From Halorhabdus sp. CBA1104 (GTDB taxonomy: Archaea > Halobacteriota > Halobacteria > Halobacteriales > Haloarculaceae): a DNA stretch of 64,000 bases. Where the stretch lies: NCBI RefSeq assembly GCF_009690625.1, contig NZ_CP033878.1:310001-374000 (forward strand), written 5' to 3'. The notes beneath the pieces are model-generated. The model worked only from the letters and a program-made list of their open reading frames with translations. It did no database searches and was not told the DNA's origin. Positions 34,128 to 43,667 of the stretch are shown here, piece after piece (the stretch's first letter is position 1; the number at the start of each line of letters is the position of its first letter). The translations under genes and the position numbers were made by a program.

Positions 34128-35188
34128 CTATCGGTTTCTCGGGGTCGGGACTGCTCGGCGCAAACAGAGCGTCACGGTCGATCCGTCTTCGCTACGGTCC
34201 AGGTCGAGCCGACCGTTGTAGCTTTCGACGATCCAATTGGCGAGCCACAGTCCAAGCCCCTGGCTGTGTTGTAAGGGCGTCTCGGTCCCGTTTTTGAGCG
34301 TATCGAAATCTGTGGCCGGGAGGTGATTGTCCGGATCGACAATCTCGATCGCCGTCCAGCCGGGATCGCCGTGTTCGATCGTGACGAGCAGATCGGCACC
34401 CGGTTGGCCGTTGCCGATGGCCGTTTCGAACACGTTTTCGATAGCCGTTTCGAGCATCCAGTCGCCCTCGACCCAGGTCTGGTCGGGCATGTCTGTCTCG
34501 ATGGTGACGTCATCGTGGGCTTGTTCGATCGCGATCACGCGCCGCGAGACGAACGCCGCTGCGTCGACCGGGTGTCGCTGGCGATTTTCTCCCGTTACTG
34601 CCAGTTCTATCTCCTGGGCCTTCTCCGAAAGTATCATCACGTCGTCTATTTTCCGGCGGATCGCCCGTACCGGCTCAGAGGACTGTTTCGACTCGTTCCC
34701 GTCGAGCTGGTCGAGATGGCCCAGAATAACGGTCATATCGTTGCGCAGATTGTGTCGCAACGCTCGGGAGAGCACTTCCGTACTTTGGGTGAGTGTCGTC
34801 GTCGAACGGTCGTACTCCCGGACGATCCCGAGGGCGGCACCACTGGCACCGCCGATGGCGATGGAACTCGCCAGAATCGCCGACTCGGGGACCCGAACCG
34901 AACGAACCCATCCACCTGCAGGACGACCAGATTTGATAACGTCAACACGCCGATTCCCAGTCCTGCGTGCGTCGCAACCCGCCAGATCTGCTCGCCGTGC
35001 ATGTGACACTGGTCGAGCCAGTAGCCGGCAGTTGCGAGGACGAGTGCTGCCAGCAGCCCCATCCCACCCACGATCAAGATGGGCGGACTCGACCCAGCCA
35101 CATTCAGCGTCGGGACGAACAGCGCGCTCAGCACGATTCCGGTCGCCATCACGTAATTGACGCCGAGCACCTGTTTCGTCACGACCAT
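34128..35188 (-). pseudogene. Membrane histidine kinase with a frameshift
   Basis: The N-terminal part from ATG 35188 (four TM helices, for example ILIVGGMGLLAALVLATAGY) is in one frame up to about 34895. The rest is in another: a TM region SAILASSIAIGGASGAALGI, the phospho-acceptor box SRALRHNLRNDMTVILGHLD, and the HATPase with ENVFETAI (N box) and SQGLGLWLANWIVES (G box). Adding one G at the GGG/CCC run at 34892-34894 restores a continuous protein of about 353 aa. Either a real recent mutation or a sequence error. Confidence 0.75.
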
Positions 35189-35289
35189 TCGTTCGCAATA
35201 GTGCGATTTATGTCACGTTCACTTATGAGTACGCGTCCGATTATCTCGATTGAAAACGAGGGTGGGTGACAGCCTGAATCCGGTGGCGT

Positions 35290-35892
35290 TCACTCGCGCT
35301 CCCGTCGGTCGGCGGCCGTCTCGAAAGTCAGTTGGGCTTGTTCACGACTCCGCCGTCGCTCGCGGGCGGCGATTGCATTCGGGTCGGGATTCGCAGGATC
35401 GTCGACACTCGCCCAGGAGTTGTGGATCTTGGCGTGACACCACCGGCAGAGATAGATCGTGATCTCGTGGCTCGGCCGCTGGGTATCACCCTCAGAGGGG
35501 GCCTGCGTGTCGCTGGCGGCCGTCGAACCACCGGCGTTGCTGTCTCGATTGGCATACGAGAGGTGATGTTCTTCCAGCAGCGGGCGCTCGTCGTCGTGGG
35601 CCGACCGCCGGGCTTCGAGGCCACACCGCGCACACTCGCGTGCGTGATCGCGCGATCGCATGTGTGGACAGTCTTTCCAGGTCCAGGGGCCAGTGAGCCC
35701 GTCGTCGAGCGGATCGCCGACGACTGGGCACCGGAAGTCTTGGCCACTCAACCCGTCGGCAAACGGTGGGTCTCGGTCACCGTGTTCGGCCGCGAACCGA
35801 CAGCGCCCCTCTTCGGTACAGTAGTCACAGCGGTCGAGGAACGCATATGGATCGTCGACGCCGACGGTCGTCCCTGCGTCGGTCTTCTCCAT
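35290..35892 (-). CDS. HNH-like zinc-binding protein
   Basis: A 200-aa protein. An N-terminal Cys-rich part has DRCDYCTEEGRCRF and KDCPHM...ECARCGLEARRSAHD. The central LLEEHHLSYANRD and C-terminal IYLCRWCHAKIHNSW give an HNH-endonuclease-like pattern (His-His-Asn plus CxxCH), followed by an Arg-rich tail. A conserved haloarchaeal family. Nuclease activity is plausible but not proven. Start at ATG 35892; an upstream ATG adds 31 unlikely residues overlapping the next gene. Confidence 0.78.
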   Translation of the reverse strand: MEKTDAGTTVGVDDPYAFLDRCDYCTEEGRCRFAAEHGDRDPPFADGLSGQDFRCPVVGDPLDDGLTGPWTWKDCPHMRSRDHARECARCGLEARRSAHDDERPLLEEHHLSYANRDSNAGGSTAASDTQAPSEGDTQRPSHEITIYLCRWCHAKIHNSWASVDDPANPDPNAIAARERRRSREQAQLTFETAADRRERE

Positions 35893-35954
35893 CCTGCAGT
35901 TCGTAGGGCTCGGCTCGACAAAAACGTCCGTGTGGTGCGTCTCGAATGTCCGTC

Positions 35955-36862
35955 TCAGAGGAGTTCCGTCCTGTAGATCTTCCACTCGCCGTCCTCAGTC
36001 CGCAGCTCGATGGTTTGTGTCGTCGATTGGCTTTGCCCGGACGCTGACTCCGTTGCCGTGAGCGTTACTTCGACGGTGGCGCTCGTCTCGGTCTCGCTTT
36101 CGAGTTGGGCCTCGTCGACACTGATTTCGATCGATTCGAACTGCTGGATCGCGTAATCCGGAACCTCACTGATCGGGGTGTTGCGGTGTAACAGCTCGCT
36201 GGCTTTCTCGGCGTTGCCGGCGTCTAAGGCGTTGATGAACGACTTGGTGGCCCCGACCGGTCCACCGCCCCCGAGGAATTGATCGTACGCCAGCCATCCG
36301 CCCCCGAGCAGCGCAGCGAGGCCGCCCCCGTACGCGAGCAGATTTCGCCGCCGGATGCCATCGTCTTGCCCCCTGCTCGTGGCTGTTGTGGCGGTCTGCG
36401 CCCTTGTCCTTGTCGTGGTTGCTGGGCGCGCTGTCCCTGCTGCTGTGGTGGCTGCTGGGCGGGCCGGCCCTGATCCTGCGGTGGTTGGCCTCGTTGTGGT
36501 GGCTGACCCTGCGGTGGTTGGCCTCGTTGTGGTGGCTGACCCTGCGGTGGTTGGCCTTGGGATGGCTGCCCGCCTTGGGGTTGACCTTGTGGTGGTTGGC
36601 CTTGGGGTGGTTGCCCGCTCTGGGGTTGACCTTGTGGTGGTTGGCCTTGGGGTGGTTGCCCGCTCTGGGGTTGGCCCTGTGGTGGTTGCCCTTGAGGTGG
36701 CTGCCCGCCTTGGGGTTGGCCCTGTGGTGGTTGATCCTGTGGCGCCTGGTCCGCTGATTGGGTATCCGCCCCGCTTGGCCCGGAACGCAGGACGGTTCCA
36801 CAGGCGTGACAGGTCTCTTGCTGTTGTTCGACTTCGGTCCCGCACTCCTGGCAATACGGCAT
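35955..36862 (-). pseudogene. Zinc-ribbon, Pro/Gln/Gly-repeat, membrane protein with a frameshift
   Basis: From ATG 36862 one frame gives a zinc ribbon ([20 protein letters not shown]) and a long PQG-repeat linker to about residue 163. The continuation is in another frame: [20 protein letters not shown], one TM helix, then an extracytoplasmic domain ([40 protein letters not shown]) to the stop at 35955. Adding one base to the C5 run (plus strand 36369-36373) rejoins both. The C-terminal domain resembles DUF4878/NTF2-like lipoprotein domains. Confidence 0.75.
36476..36746. repeat. Tandem 45-bp coding repeats (PQG-rich linker)
   Basis: Imperfect direct repeats encoding, on the minus strand, units such as [15 protein letters not shown]. 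About four 45-bp units lie between 36549 and 36746, followed by shorter 24-30-bp variants. Low-complexity Pro/Gln/Gly linkers of this kind expand and contract by slippage. Confidence 0.75.
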
Positions 36863-36961
36863 CGATATGCCACGCTCACGGCCCTCTCACTAAAATTTTC
36901 GCTCTTTGTCTCTCTCCGGTTGCTTCCAAACCATTATTTTCGGGCGCACAGACGAGCCAGT

Positions 36962-37324
36962 ATGCGCGTCGTCCACGACCCGAGCGACGGGACCGAGCGT
37001 CGAACGCTCGCGACGGATGTCCACGTCGCCGATGGTTTCTGGGCGAAGTTCCGCGGACTCCGGGGCCGTTCCTCGATCCCAGCGGACTTCGCTCTCGTCT
37101 TTCCTTTCGAGGCCGTCGGCCGCCGAGATATCGATATGGTGTTCGTCCGCACGCCGATCGACGTCGTGTGGGTCCGCGATGGCGACGTCCAGCAGGTATC
37201 GACGCTCCGGTCTTGGATCGGCTTCGGGCTGGCGAAAGCCGACTGCGTGATCGAGCTTCCCCCTGGCGGGGCCGACGACGTCGAGGTGGGCGATCGTGTT
37301 GTCCTCGAAGACGACAACGCCTGA
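36962..37324 (+). CDS. DUF192 family protein
   Basis: A 120-aa beta-rich protein of the DUF192 (UPF0127) family: DGFWAKFRGLRGRSSIPADF, ALVFPFEAVGRRDIDMVFVR, WVRDGDVQQV and IELPPGGADDVEVGDRVVL are the family landmarks (normally GLM...ML..M.F....DI.F). The family function is unknown; it is often secreted in bacteria but cytoplasmic in haloarchaea. Start ATG 36962; upstream in-frame codons overlap the divergent gene. Confidence 0.88.
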   Translation: MRVVHDPSDGTERRTLATDVHVADGFWAKFRGLRGRSSIPADFALVFPFEAVGRRDIDMVFVRTPIDVVWVRDGDVQQVSTLRSWIGFGLAKADCVIELPPGGADDVEVGDRVVLEDDNA

Positions 37325-37501
37325 TCGTTTTTCGTCACCGCGCTCTTCTGGACTCGATCCGTGCCGGGACCAGTATCTTCATGAACGTCGAGCACATTCC
37401 CTCGGGTACAATGTCGGATCCATCCCCGACGATCGAGGATAGAGGAAGTCGCCCCACGGCGGCTGGGCGCGAAATTCTCCCCCAGTAGTGAGGACCGAAT
37501 T

Positions 37502-39040
37502 TTGCCAGGATTGTTCGGCGAGCACCCCGCGACCGAGCCACTCGAATCGCTCTCGGACGTGGCGTTGCTCGATACGACGCTCCGTGACGGTGAACAGGCT
37601 CCAGGGGTATCGCTGTCCCCTGAGGAAAAAGCACGCATCGCCCGCGAACTCGATGCCGCCGGGATCGACGTGATCGAGGCCGGCAGTGCCGTCACCGGCC
37701 CCGGCGAACGCGAGACGATCCGCCGCGTCACGTCGATGGATCTGGACGCGACGATCACCAGCTTCGCCCGGAACGTCCGCGGGGACATCGACCTCGCCGT
37801 CGAGACCGGTGTCGACGGCGTCCACCTGGTCGTCCCGGCCAGTGACCGCCATATCGAGGGCAAGCTCTCGACGACCCGCGAGGATGTGATCGCCGACACC
37901 GCCGAGTTGGTCGAATACGCCGTCGATCACGACCTCTGGGTCGAGGTGATCGGCGAGGACGGCTCCCGGGCCGATCTGGATTTCCTTGAAGAACTCATGG
38001 CCGCGGCCCTCGATGCCGGCGCTGATCGGGTTTGCTACGCCGACACAGTTGGTCACGCCACGCCCGATCGCACGCTCGATGCGGTCTCGCGGCTCGCGGC
38101 TCTCGGGCCGACGAGCACTCACACCCACGACGACCTCGGGCTGGCGGTCACCAACGCCCTGGTCTCGCTTGCGGCCGGTGCCGATCTCGTCCACGGGACC
38201 ATCAACGGCATCGGCGAGCGAGCCGGCAACGTCGCCTTAGAAGAGGTCGCCATCGCCTTAGAGCACGGTTACGGTGTCGAGACGATGGACCTCGACCGGG
38301 TGTACGATCTCGCCCAGCTCATCGCCAACAAGACCGGTATCCCGCTGGCTCCGAACAAGGCCGTCGTCGGCGAGAACGCCTTCACCCACGAGAGTGGCAT
38401 CCACACGGACGGCACGCTCAAAGACGAGTCGATGTACGAGCCCTACCCACCCGAGAAGGTGGGCCGGGAGCGACGGCTTGCGCTTGGTAAACACGCCGGG
38501 CGGGCCGGTGTCGAGGCCGCCCTCGCCGAGCACGGGATCGAAGTCGTCGATGCGGAACTCGACGCCATCTTCGAGCGCGTCAAGGAACTCGGCGAGCGTG
38601 ACAAGCGCGTCACTGATGCCGACCTGCTGGCCATCGCCGAGGACGTCCAGGACCGTGATCGCGAGCGCCGTGTCAGAGTCGAGGACCTGACGACTATCGC
38701 CGGAAGTGGCACACCGACCGCGAGCGTCAACGTCGTCATCGACGGCGTCGAGCGGACCGAGGCCGCGGTCGGCGACGGCCCCGTCGACGCGGCGATGAAC
38801 GCCGTCGAGGACGCGCTGGGCCGTGCCGTCGACTGGAACCTCGATTCCTACCACGTCGATGCCATCACCGGCCGGACGGACGCTCTCGTCACCGTCGAGG
38901 TCGAGATGTCGCGGGGCGATCGCTCGGTGACGGTTGCACGCAGCGACGCCGACATCACTCGGGCCTCCGTCGAGGCGATGGTCGATGCGATCGATCGGCT
39001 GGTCGAACCAGAAACTGAACCGCTCGTGGCTGACGACTGA
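37502..39040 (+). CDS. leuA: 2-Isopropylmalate/(R)-citramalate synthase family enzyme
   Basis: A 512-aa Claisen-condensing enzyme: acetyl-CoA plus a 2-oxo acid in leucine or isoleucine synthesis. The catalytic TIM barrel has VALLDTTLRDGEQAPGVSLS, the metal ligands STHTHDDLGLAVTNALVSLA, and NAFTHESGIHTDG. The C-terminal LeuA dimer/regulatory domain spans about residues 390-510. LeuA and CimA cannot be separated by eye, so the symbol is tentative. Start is TTG 37502, with GAGG 8 nt upstream as ribosome site; no in-frame ATG is suitably placed. Confidence 0.85.
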   Translation: MPGLFGEHPATEPLESLSDVALLDTTLRDGEQAPGVSLSPEEKARIARELDAAGIDVIEAGSAVTGPGERETIRRVTSMDLDATITSFARNVRGDIDLAVETGVDGVHLVVPASDRHIEGKLSTTREDVIADTAELVEYAVDHDLWVEVIGEDGSRADLDFLEELMAAALDAGADRVCYADTVGHATPDRTLDAVSRLAALGPTSTHTHDDLGLAVTNALVSLAAGADLVHGTINGIGERAGNVALEEVAIALEHGYGVETMDLDRVYDLAQLIANKTGIPLAPNKAVVGENAFTHESGIHTDGTLKDESMYEPYPPEKVGRERRLALGKHAGRAGVEAALAEHGIEVVDAELDAIFERVKELGERDKRVTDADLLAIAEDVQDRDRERRVRVEDLTTIAGSGTPTASVNVVIDGVERTEAAVGDGPVDAAMNAVEDALGRAVDWNLDSYHVDAITGRTDALVTVEVEMSRGDRSVTVARSDADITRASVEAMVDAIDRLVEPETEPLVADD

Positions 39041-39117
39041 TCGGCGCCCAGTCCCGCGCCAGTGCGAGACTACGCAGGATATCACTGTCGCTTGGCCACC
39101 AGCGCTCCCGATACCGC

Positions 39118-41169
39118 TTACCCCTGTCCGGATGGCGCTGCCGGCGCAGTCGTTTCCGCGATGGCCTCGACACAATTGATCTCGAAGCGTGCGCCCTCCG
39201 ACTCGCTTTCGACAGCCTGGATCGACCAGCCGTGGGCGTCGACGATGTTTCGGACGATAGCGAGACCGAATCCGGTCCCGTCGGTACTCGTGGTGTAGCC
39301 GCTTTGAAACACCGCTTGGCGTTGGTCGGCCGGGATGCCCGGACCGTCGTCTTCGACGAAGAACCCGTCCGAAACCGTCCCAACGCGGACAGTGACGTCC
39401 TCACCGGCGTGGTCGATCGCGTTCCGATAGAGGTTCTCGAACAACTGCCTGAGCCGGTTCCGGTCGGCATCGATGGTATCCGTCTCTCGTATGTCGAGTG
39501 TCGCTTGGGCCGTTTCGACGGTCTCCCAGGCGTCGGTTGCGACCGTCTCGAGATCTACTTGGTCCGTTTCGGCGACGGTTTGGCCCTGCTTTGCAAGCCT
39601 GAGTAGATCGTCAATGAGTGTCTCCATCCGCTCGTGGGCACTTTCGACGCGCTGGAAGTATGCTTCTTCTCTCTCTGTCCGCGCCAGTTCGAGGTTGCCC
39701 GCCGCGACGTTGAGTGGGTTTCGGAGGTCGTGGCTGATCGCACTCGCAAAGGCCTCTAGGTGTTCGTTCGCGCGTTCGAGTTCCTGTTCCCGTTGGTGTC
39801 GCTCGGTCACGTCACGCGTGTGTACGACGATCCCCTGGACGAATGGGTTCTCGGTGAGGTCCTGACCGACCGACTCGACGACGCGAACGGTCCCGTCGGC
39901 GTCTTCGACCCGACACTCGAACCGGACGGTTCCGGTATCGACGCCGATATCGGCAAAGGCGGTTTTGACTCGGGCGCGGTCGTCCGGATGCACGTATTCG
40001 AGTGGTGATTGGCCACGGAGTGTCTCCGGCTCGCGTCCGAGGATGCGCTTGACCGACGGGCTGACGTATGCCAGTGTTCCCTCCTGATCGACGACCGTGA
40101 TGATATCCGACGCGTTCTCGATGAGTGCCTGGTAGCGTTTCTCGATGCGTCGATTGTCGGTGACGTCACGGATCGTCAGCAGCCGTCCGAGAGAACCGTC
40201 GTCCCGGAGCGGGGTGAGATGAGCCGTATAGAAGCGTTGTCCGTCGTCGGTCTCGACGACGATATCGTCGTGGGTCCGACTCTCGGGATCGCGAGATTCG
40301 AACAACTGTGACAACTCTGGCAGTGCCGTCGTCGCTTGCGTGCCGATCACATCGTCACCAGCTAACGTCCGGGCGGTTGCGTTCAGATCGACGATCCGAT
40401 CGTGCTCGTCGAGCACGACGAATCCATCACGCATCTTCTCGATAACGGTCGCCCGCCCGACTGGAACGACGTCCAACAATCGAAAGCGGAAGATGGCATA
40501 CCCAAGCGCCAGCCCCGCAATCGTCAATCCTGTCGGCATCGTGAACAGCACGTCCCACGGTTGCCCACTCCCGGCGAAGATGTTCGTCGCGAGTGGGGCC
40601 AGGACGCCGACGGTCAGCGCGACCGACTGGCGACGATAGAGCCGATCGGAGGTCAGGACCATCCACAGAAACAGACCGATGCTTGCCAGTACCAGCGTAT
40701 AGGAGTACGCCAGGTGGAGATAGTGATACAGGCCGAAGGTGTACTCCAGAGACACCGTGCCGTCCATGGCCGTCGCCACGGTCGTCTCGGCCCACATGAG
40801 GCCGTGCCAGCGATTACTCGCCGTCACCAACAGGGTGATGATCGGCTCGACGGCGAGCAGTGTGACTGTCTTCCGGGTGAGCCAATTTTCTCGGCCCGTA
40901 TACGACACTGCGAGTGCGAACCACGCGCTGGGAACGAGCACGATGGCGACCTGTTCGAGGTGGAGCCACAGTCTCATCCCGTCGGCGGTCGGTGCGATAT
41001 ACCCCAATCCCGCTGTGAGTGCCCATCCTGTCGTCCCGAGCATCAACACGCCGAACGCCGCGAGTGTCTTGCTTGGGCGCCGATGCCAGCGGACGACGAA
41101 CGTGTACATCGCCAGCAGAAGCGAGATGCTGGCGGCAGCAAGCGCGACGATGATGCGGAGTTCCTGCAT
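39118..41169 (-). CDS. 7TM sensor histidine kinase with two PAS domains
   Basis: A 683-aa kinase. The N-terminal 7TM sensor (residues 1-225, with WFALAVSYTGRENWLTRKTV typical of haloarchaeal HisKA_7TM proteins) is followed by PAS1 (about 235-345), PAS2 (about 348-465: IENASDIITVVDQEGTLAYV), HisKA (FASAISHDLRNPLNVAAGNL, phospho-His) and HATPase_c (LFENLYRNAIDHAG, VEDDGPGIPADQR, TGFGLAIVRNIV). No response regulator is adjacent. Intact, in contrast to the kinase at 34-35 kb. The signal is unknown. Confidence 0.95.
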   Translation of the reverse strand: MQELRIIVALAAASISLLLAMYTFVVRWHRRPSKTLAAFGVLMLGTTGWALTAGLGYIAPTADGMRLWLHLEQVAIVLVPSAWFALAVSYTGRENWLTRKTVTLLAVEPIITLLVTASNRWHGLMWAETTVATAMDGTVSLEYTFGLYHYLHLAYSYTLVLASIGLFLWMVLTSDRLYRRQSVALTVGVLAPLATNIFAGSGQPWDVLFTMPTGLTIAGLALGYAIFRFRLLDVVPVGRATVIEKMRDGFVVLDEHDRIVDLNATARTLAGDDVIGTQATTALPELSQLFESRDPESRTHDDIVVETDDGQRFYTAHLTPLRDDGSLGRLLTIRDVTDNRRIEKRYQALIENASDIITVVDQEGTLAYVSPSVKRILGREPETLRGQSPLEYVHPDDRARVKTAFADIGVDTGTVRFECRVEDADGTVRVVESVGQDLTENPFVQGIVVHTRDVTERHQREQELERANEHLEAFASAISHDLRNPLNVAAGNLELARTEREEAYFQRVESAHERMETLIDDLLRLAKQGQTVAETDQVDLETVATDAWETVETAQATLDIRETDTIDADRNRLRQLFENLYRNAIDHAGEDVTVRVGTVSDGFFVEDDGPGIPADQRQAVFQSGYTTSTDGTGFGLAIVRNIVDAHGWSIQAVESESEGARFEINCVEAIAETTAPAAPSGQG

Positions 41170-41399
41170 ACTCTCCCTCTCTTTGCGGTGCTCGTTCCTC
41201 CCACAGCACGATCCAGGCCGACTGATCGCCGCGAGCAGACCTGCATGGCTCCCTGCCGTCGCCGCTTTCGGATCCGTCCTGCACAGAAAACCACTGTGGT
41301 CTTTTTCAGCGTCCGTTTTCGTCCCAAGGGGACGGCTGACTGAAAGGTTTCGATACAGATCACTGCGTTTAGATGCGTCACTGGCCTAGCCCGTGCGTG

Positions 41400-41723
41400 A
41401 TGGCCTGGTGGATCCTCTTCGTGGCTGGCCTCTTCGAAATCGCTTGGGCGATCGGGCTCGAATACTCAGATGGGCTCTCGAAGCCGTTGCCGACCATTGG
41501 GACGGCTGTCGCGCTCGTGATCAGTATGCTCCTCCTGGCTCAGGCCGTCAAAGAACTCCCGGTGGGGACTGCTTATGCCGTCTGGACCGGAATCGGAGCC
41601 GTCGGGACGGCTTCTCTCGGCATCGTACTTTTCGACGAACCAGCCACGCTCGCACGCATTTTCTTTATTGGGACGATCGTCGTCGGCATCGTCGGTCTGC
41701 ATCTCGTCTCCGGCGGGTCCTGA
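41400..41723 (+). CDS. gdx: SMR-family exporter, Gdx/SugE (guanidinium) type
   Basis: A 107-aa four-helix transporter. The essential Glu is in VAGLFEIAWAIGLEYSDGLS, and helix 3 has VGTAYAVWTGIGAVGTASLG. These match the SugE/Gdx subgroup, which exports guanidinium by proton antiport as a dual-topology dimer, rather than the EmrE drug-export subgroup. Start ATG 41400 follows an in-frame non-conserved leader. No guanidine riboswitch is visible in the 230-bp upstream region. Single gene, so homodimeric. Confidence 0.87.
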   Translation: MAWWILFVAGLFEIAWAIGLEYSDGLSKPLPTIGTAVALVISMLLLAQAVKELPVGTAYAVWTGIGAVGTASLGIVLFDEPATLARIFFIGTIVVGIVGLHLVSGGS

Positions 41724-41742
41724 CCGCGTTCGGCCGCCGTCG

Positions 41743-42416
41743 TCAGTCGCTTGCGGGCCGCTTGCCGTCGAGAATCGCCGGTAACTCTGTGAGGCCGTCG
41801 ATCTCGAATTCCGGTGTGACCGATAGCTCCTCGCCTTCACGGTGGGGCCGGCGGACGAACGCCGCGTCGATGCCAGCTGCGTGGGCTGCCTCGACGTCGG
41901 TTTCGCTGTCGCCGACGTACAGCGCGTCCGTGGTCCCGACGTCCGAGAGGGCCTGCTCTAGATAGTAGGGGCGGGCTTTTTGCGCCGGAGGCTCTCGACG
42001 GTCGGTGCCCGGCCATAGATCGTCTCGAAGTGGTCCTCGAGGTCGAAGGTTTGCAGCCCGAACTCCACGGTCGCCTGCTGGTTCGAACTCACGACGCCCA
42101 TCGGTCGCTCCACTGCGTCTATTACCCCGATATCGTCGTAGACGCCCTTCTCCCCGTTGCGGATGGCCTCTTGCTGGCGACGGGCCATCAACTCGTCGCG
42201 CTCGTGCCAGAACCGGTCGGGATCGAGCCCGTACTGATCGCAGACGGCCTGCAGCTTCGGGACAGTCACGCCGATGCTCATCGCCTCGACGTGCTCGTCA
42301 GCAGGATCGTCGACACCCACATGCCGGAACGTGTCGCGGGCGGCGCGCCGGTGGAGAGCCATCTCGGTCAGTTCCACCAGCACACCGTCGTTGTCGAAGA
42401 CGATGGCCTCGTACAT
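41743..42416 (-). pseudogene. HAD-superfamily phosphatase with a frameshift
   Basis: From ATG 42416 one frame encodes IVFDNDGVLVELTEMALHRR (HAD motif I) through PMGVVSSNQQATVEFGLQTF (motif II) to LRRKKPAP. The rest, YYLEQALSDVG, DALYVGDSETDVEAAHAAGI (motif IV), ends at TGA 41745-41743 in another frame. One extra base in the G4 run at 41968-41971 (plus strand) gives an intact phosphoglycolate-phosphatase-like protein of about 224 aa. The single-base loss at a homopolymer makes a sequence error at least as likely as decay. Confidence 0.8.
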
Positions 42417-42530
42417 GGCCGAAGTACGGGACTGGGCCGTAGAGAACGTTCCGGTCACGGGAGTGCCCAGTGGCCGATCAGTGACGGAATGGACGCCACG
42501 CTCTTGTGGCCCCTCTCCGGAGTAGCGGGC

Positions 42531-43046
42531 ATGATCGAAGACGGCGCGATGGCACCGGACTTCTCACTGCCGGGCATCGTCGACGGCGAGCCCGAGTACT
42601 ACAACCTGCTTGATCCTCTCCAGGCAGGTTCGGCGGCACTCTTGTTGTGGTATCCAGTCGATTTCGTCCCGACGATTACGCCGGATCTGGTCGCGGCCGG
42701 CGAGTGGCTCGACAGAGACGATCTGGTCGTCTGGGGGATCTCCTCGGATAGCCTCTTTGCCCACGAGGAGTACGCCGCAACTCGCGAGATTGACATTCCA
42801 CTTTTGTCGGACCTGCACGTGTCGATCGCCGATGCCTACGACGTCGTCGCCGAGGACGTCCGCGGACACGCCGGCGTTCCCGAACGGGCGGTCTTCGTGG
42901 TCGATCCCGACTGGACGGTCCGGTATGCCTGGCACAGCGAGGACCCACTCTCGGAACCCGCACACTCGCCGTTCGTCGGTGCGGCCGAGACGCTCTCGAC
43001 GGTGCTCGCCGAGCCGTTCGAAGCACCTCCCGTTTCGTATCAGTGA
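42531..43046 (+). CDS. Peroxiredoxin-like (AhpC/TSA fold) protein without cysteine
   Basis: A 171-aa redoxin-fold protein: GAMAPDFSLPGI, AALLLWYPVDFVPTITPDLV, VVWGISSDSLFAHEEYA, IPLLSDLHVSIADAYDV and RAVFVVDPDWTVRYAW align with 1-Cys/BCP peroxiredoxins. The position of the peroxidatic Cys (family P-x-x-C-T) reads FVPTITPD, and there is no cysteine anywhere in the protein. Peroxidase activity is therefore not expected; a structural or regulatory role is possible. Start ATG 42531 is the family N-terminus. Confidence 0.82.
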   Translation: MIEDGAMAPDFSLPGIVDGEPEYYNLLDPLQAGSAALLLWYPVDFVPTITPDLVAAGEWLDRDDLVVWGISSDSLFAHEEYAATREIDIPLLSDLHVSIADAYDVVAEDVRGHAGVPERAVFVVDPDWTVRYAWHSEDPLSEPAHSPFVGAAETLSTVLAEPFEAPPVSYQ

Positions 43047-43076
43047 GACGGGCGTCCGAAGGCAACGATACCGAGA

Positions 43077-43095
43077 GCTATGTACCGAACATAGC
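43077..43095. promoter_or_regulatory. Palindromic operator upstream of the arsenate-reductase-like gene
   Basis: GCTATGTaccgaACATAGC, perfect 7-bp arms, 36 nt before ATG 43131. It is a likely binding site for the ArsR-type regulator encoded at 44114-44449. The adjoining AGCAATCTAC (43093-43102) recurs at 44531-44540, upstream of that regulator gene. Confidence 0.5.
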
Positions 43096-43130
43096 AATCT
43101 ACTCCTTTGGGGAAGTCCTGTGGCTACTCG

Positions 43131-43556
43131 ATGACAGAAGACGTAACCAAGCTGGCGTTTGTCTGCGTCCAGAACGCGGGTCGCAGCCAGATGTCGACGG
43201 CCTTTGCCGAACGCGAGCGCGAGCGCCGCGGGCTCGAAGACGAGGTAGAAATCGTCACCGGCGGGACCGACCCAGCTGAGGCGGTCCACGATACAGTTAT
43301 CGAGACGATGGCCGACGTCGGCGTCGACCTGTCTGATCGGGTCCCACGGGCGGTCTCGACCGCCCAACTCAACGAGTGTGACGTCGTAGCGACGATGGGC
43401 TGTTCGACGCTCGAACTCGATGCCGACGTCGAGGTTCGTGATTGGGCGTTGCCCGACCCCGACGGTGAAGATCCCGAGACTGTTCGTGACATCCGCCAGC
43501 AGGTTGCGAACAACGTCCGCGAGCTGTTCGAGGAACTGTTCGGGCCAGCCGAGTAG
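43131..43556 (+). CDS. Low-molecular-weight phosphatase / arsenate reductase-like protein
   Basis: A 141-aa LMW protein-tyrosine-phosphatase fold. The P-loop FVCVQNAGRSQMSTAFAE carries the C-x5-R nucleophile motif, and the general-acid loop is WALPDPDGEDPETV (Asp-Pro). Proteins of this kind reduce arsenate in archaea and bacteria (ArsC). The linked ArsR-type regulator and the palindrome before it favour an arsenic or metal role over protein dephosphorylation. Start ATG 43131. Confidence 0.85.
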   Translation: MTEDVTKLAFVCVQNAGRSQMSTAFAERERERRGLEDEVEIVTGGTDPAEAVHDTVIETMADVGVDLSDRVPRAVSTAQLNECDVVATMGCSTLELDADVEVRDWALPDPDGEDPETVRDIRQQVANNVRELFEELFGPAE

Positions 43557-43667
43557 GCCACTTGCCGAGTGCTCTCACGGTGCTGCCCAGTCATGGTCGA
43601 GAGCCGGCTTCGACTCTCCGTCGTTTCGGTAGAAACGCATATCACGACACCTCGTGATGATCCGGCA

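Noticed and set aside
36476-36746. CRISPR-like array impression from regular repeats
   Set aside because: The repeats are contiguous, coding, without unique spacers, and lie inside a Pro/Gln/Gly-rich protein linker.
41170-41399. Possible guanidine riboswitch before the Gdx-type gene
   Set aside because: No conserved ACGA/GGG-type loops or paired stems could be found in the 230-bp upstream region.
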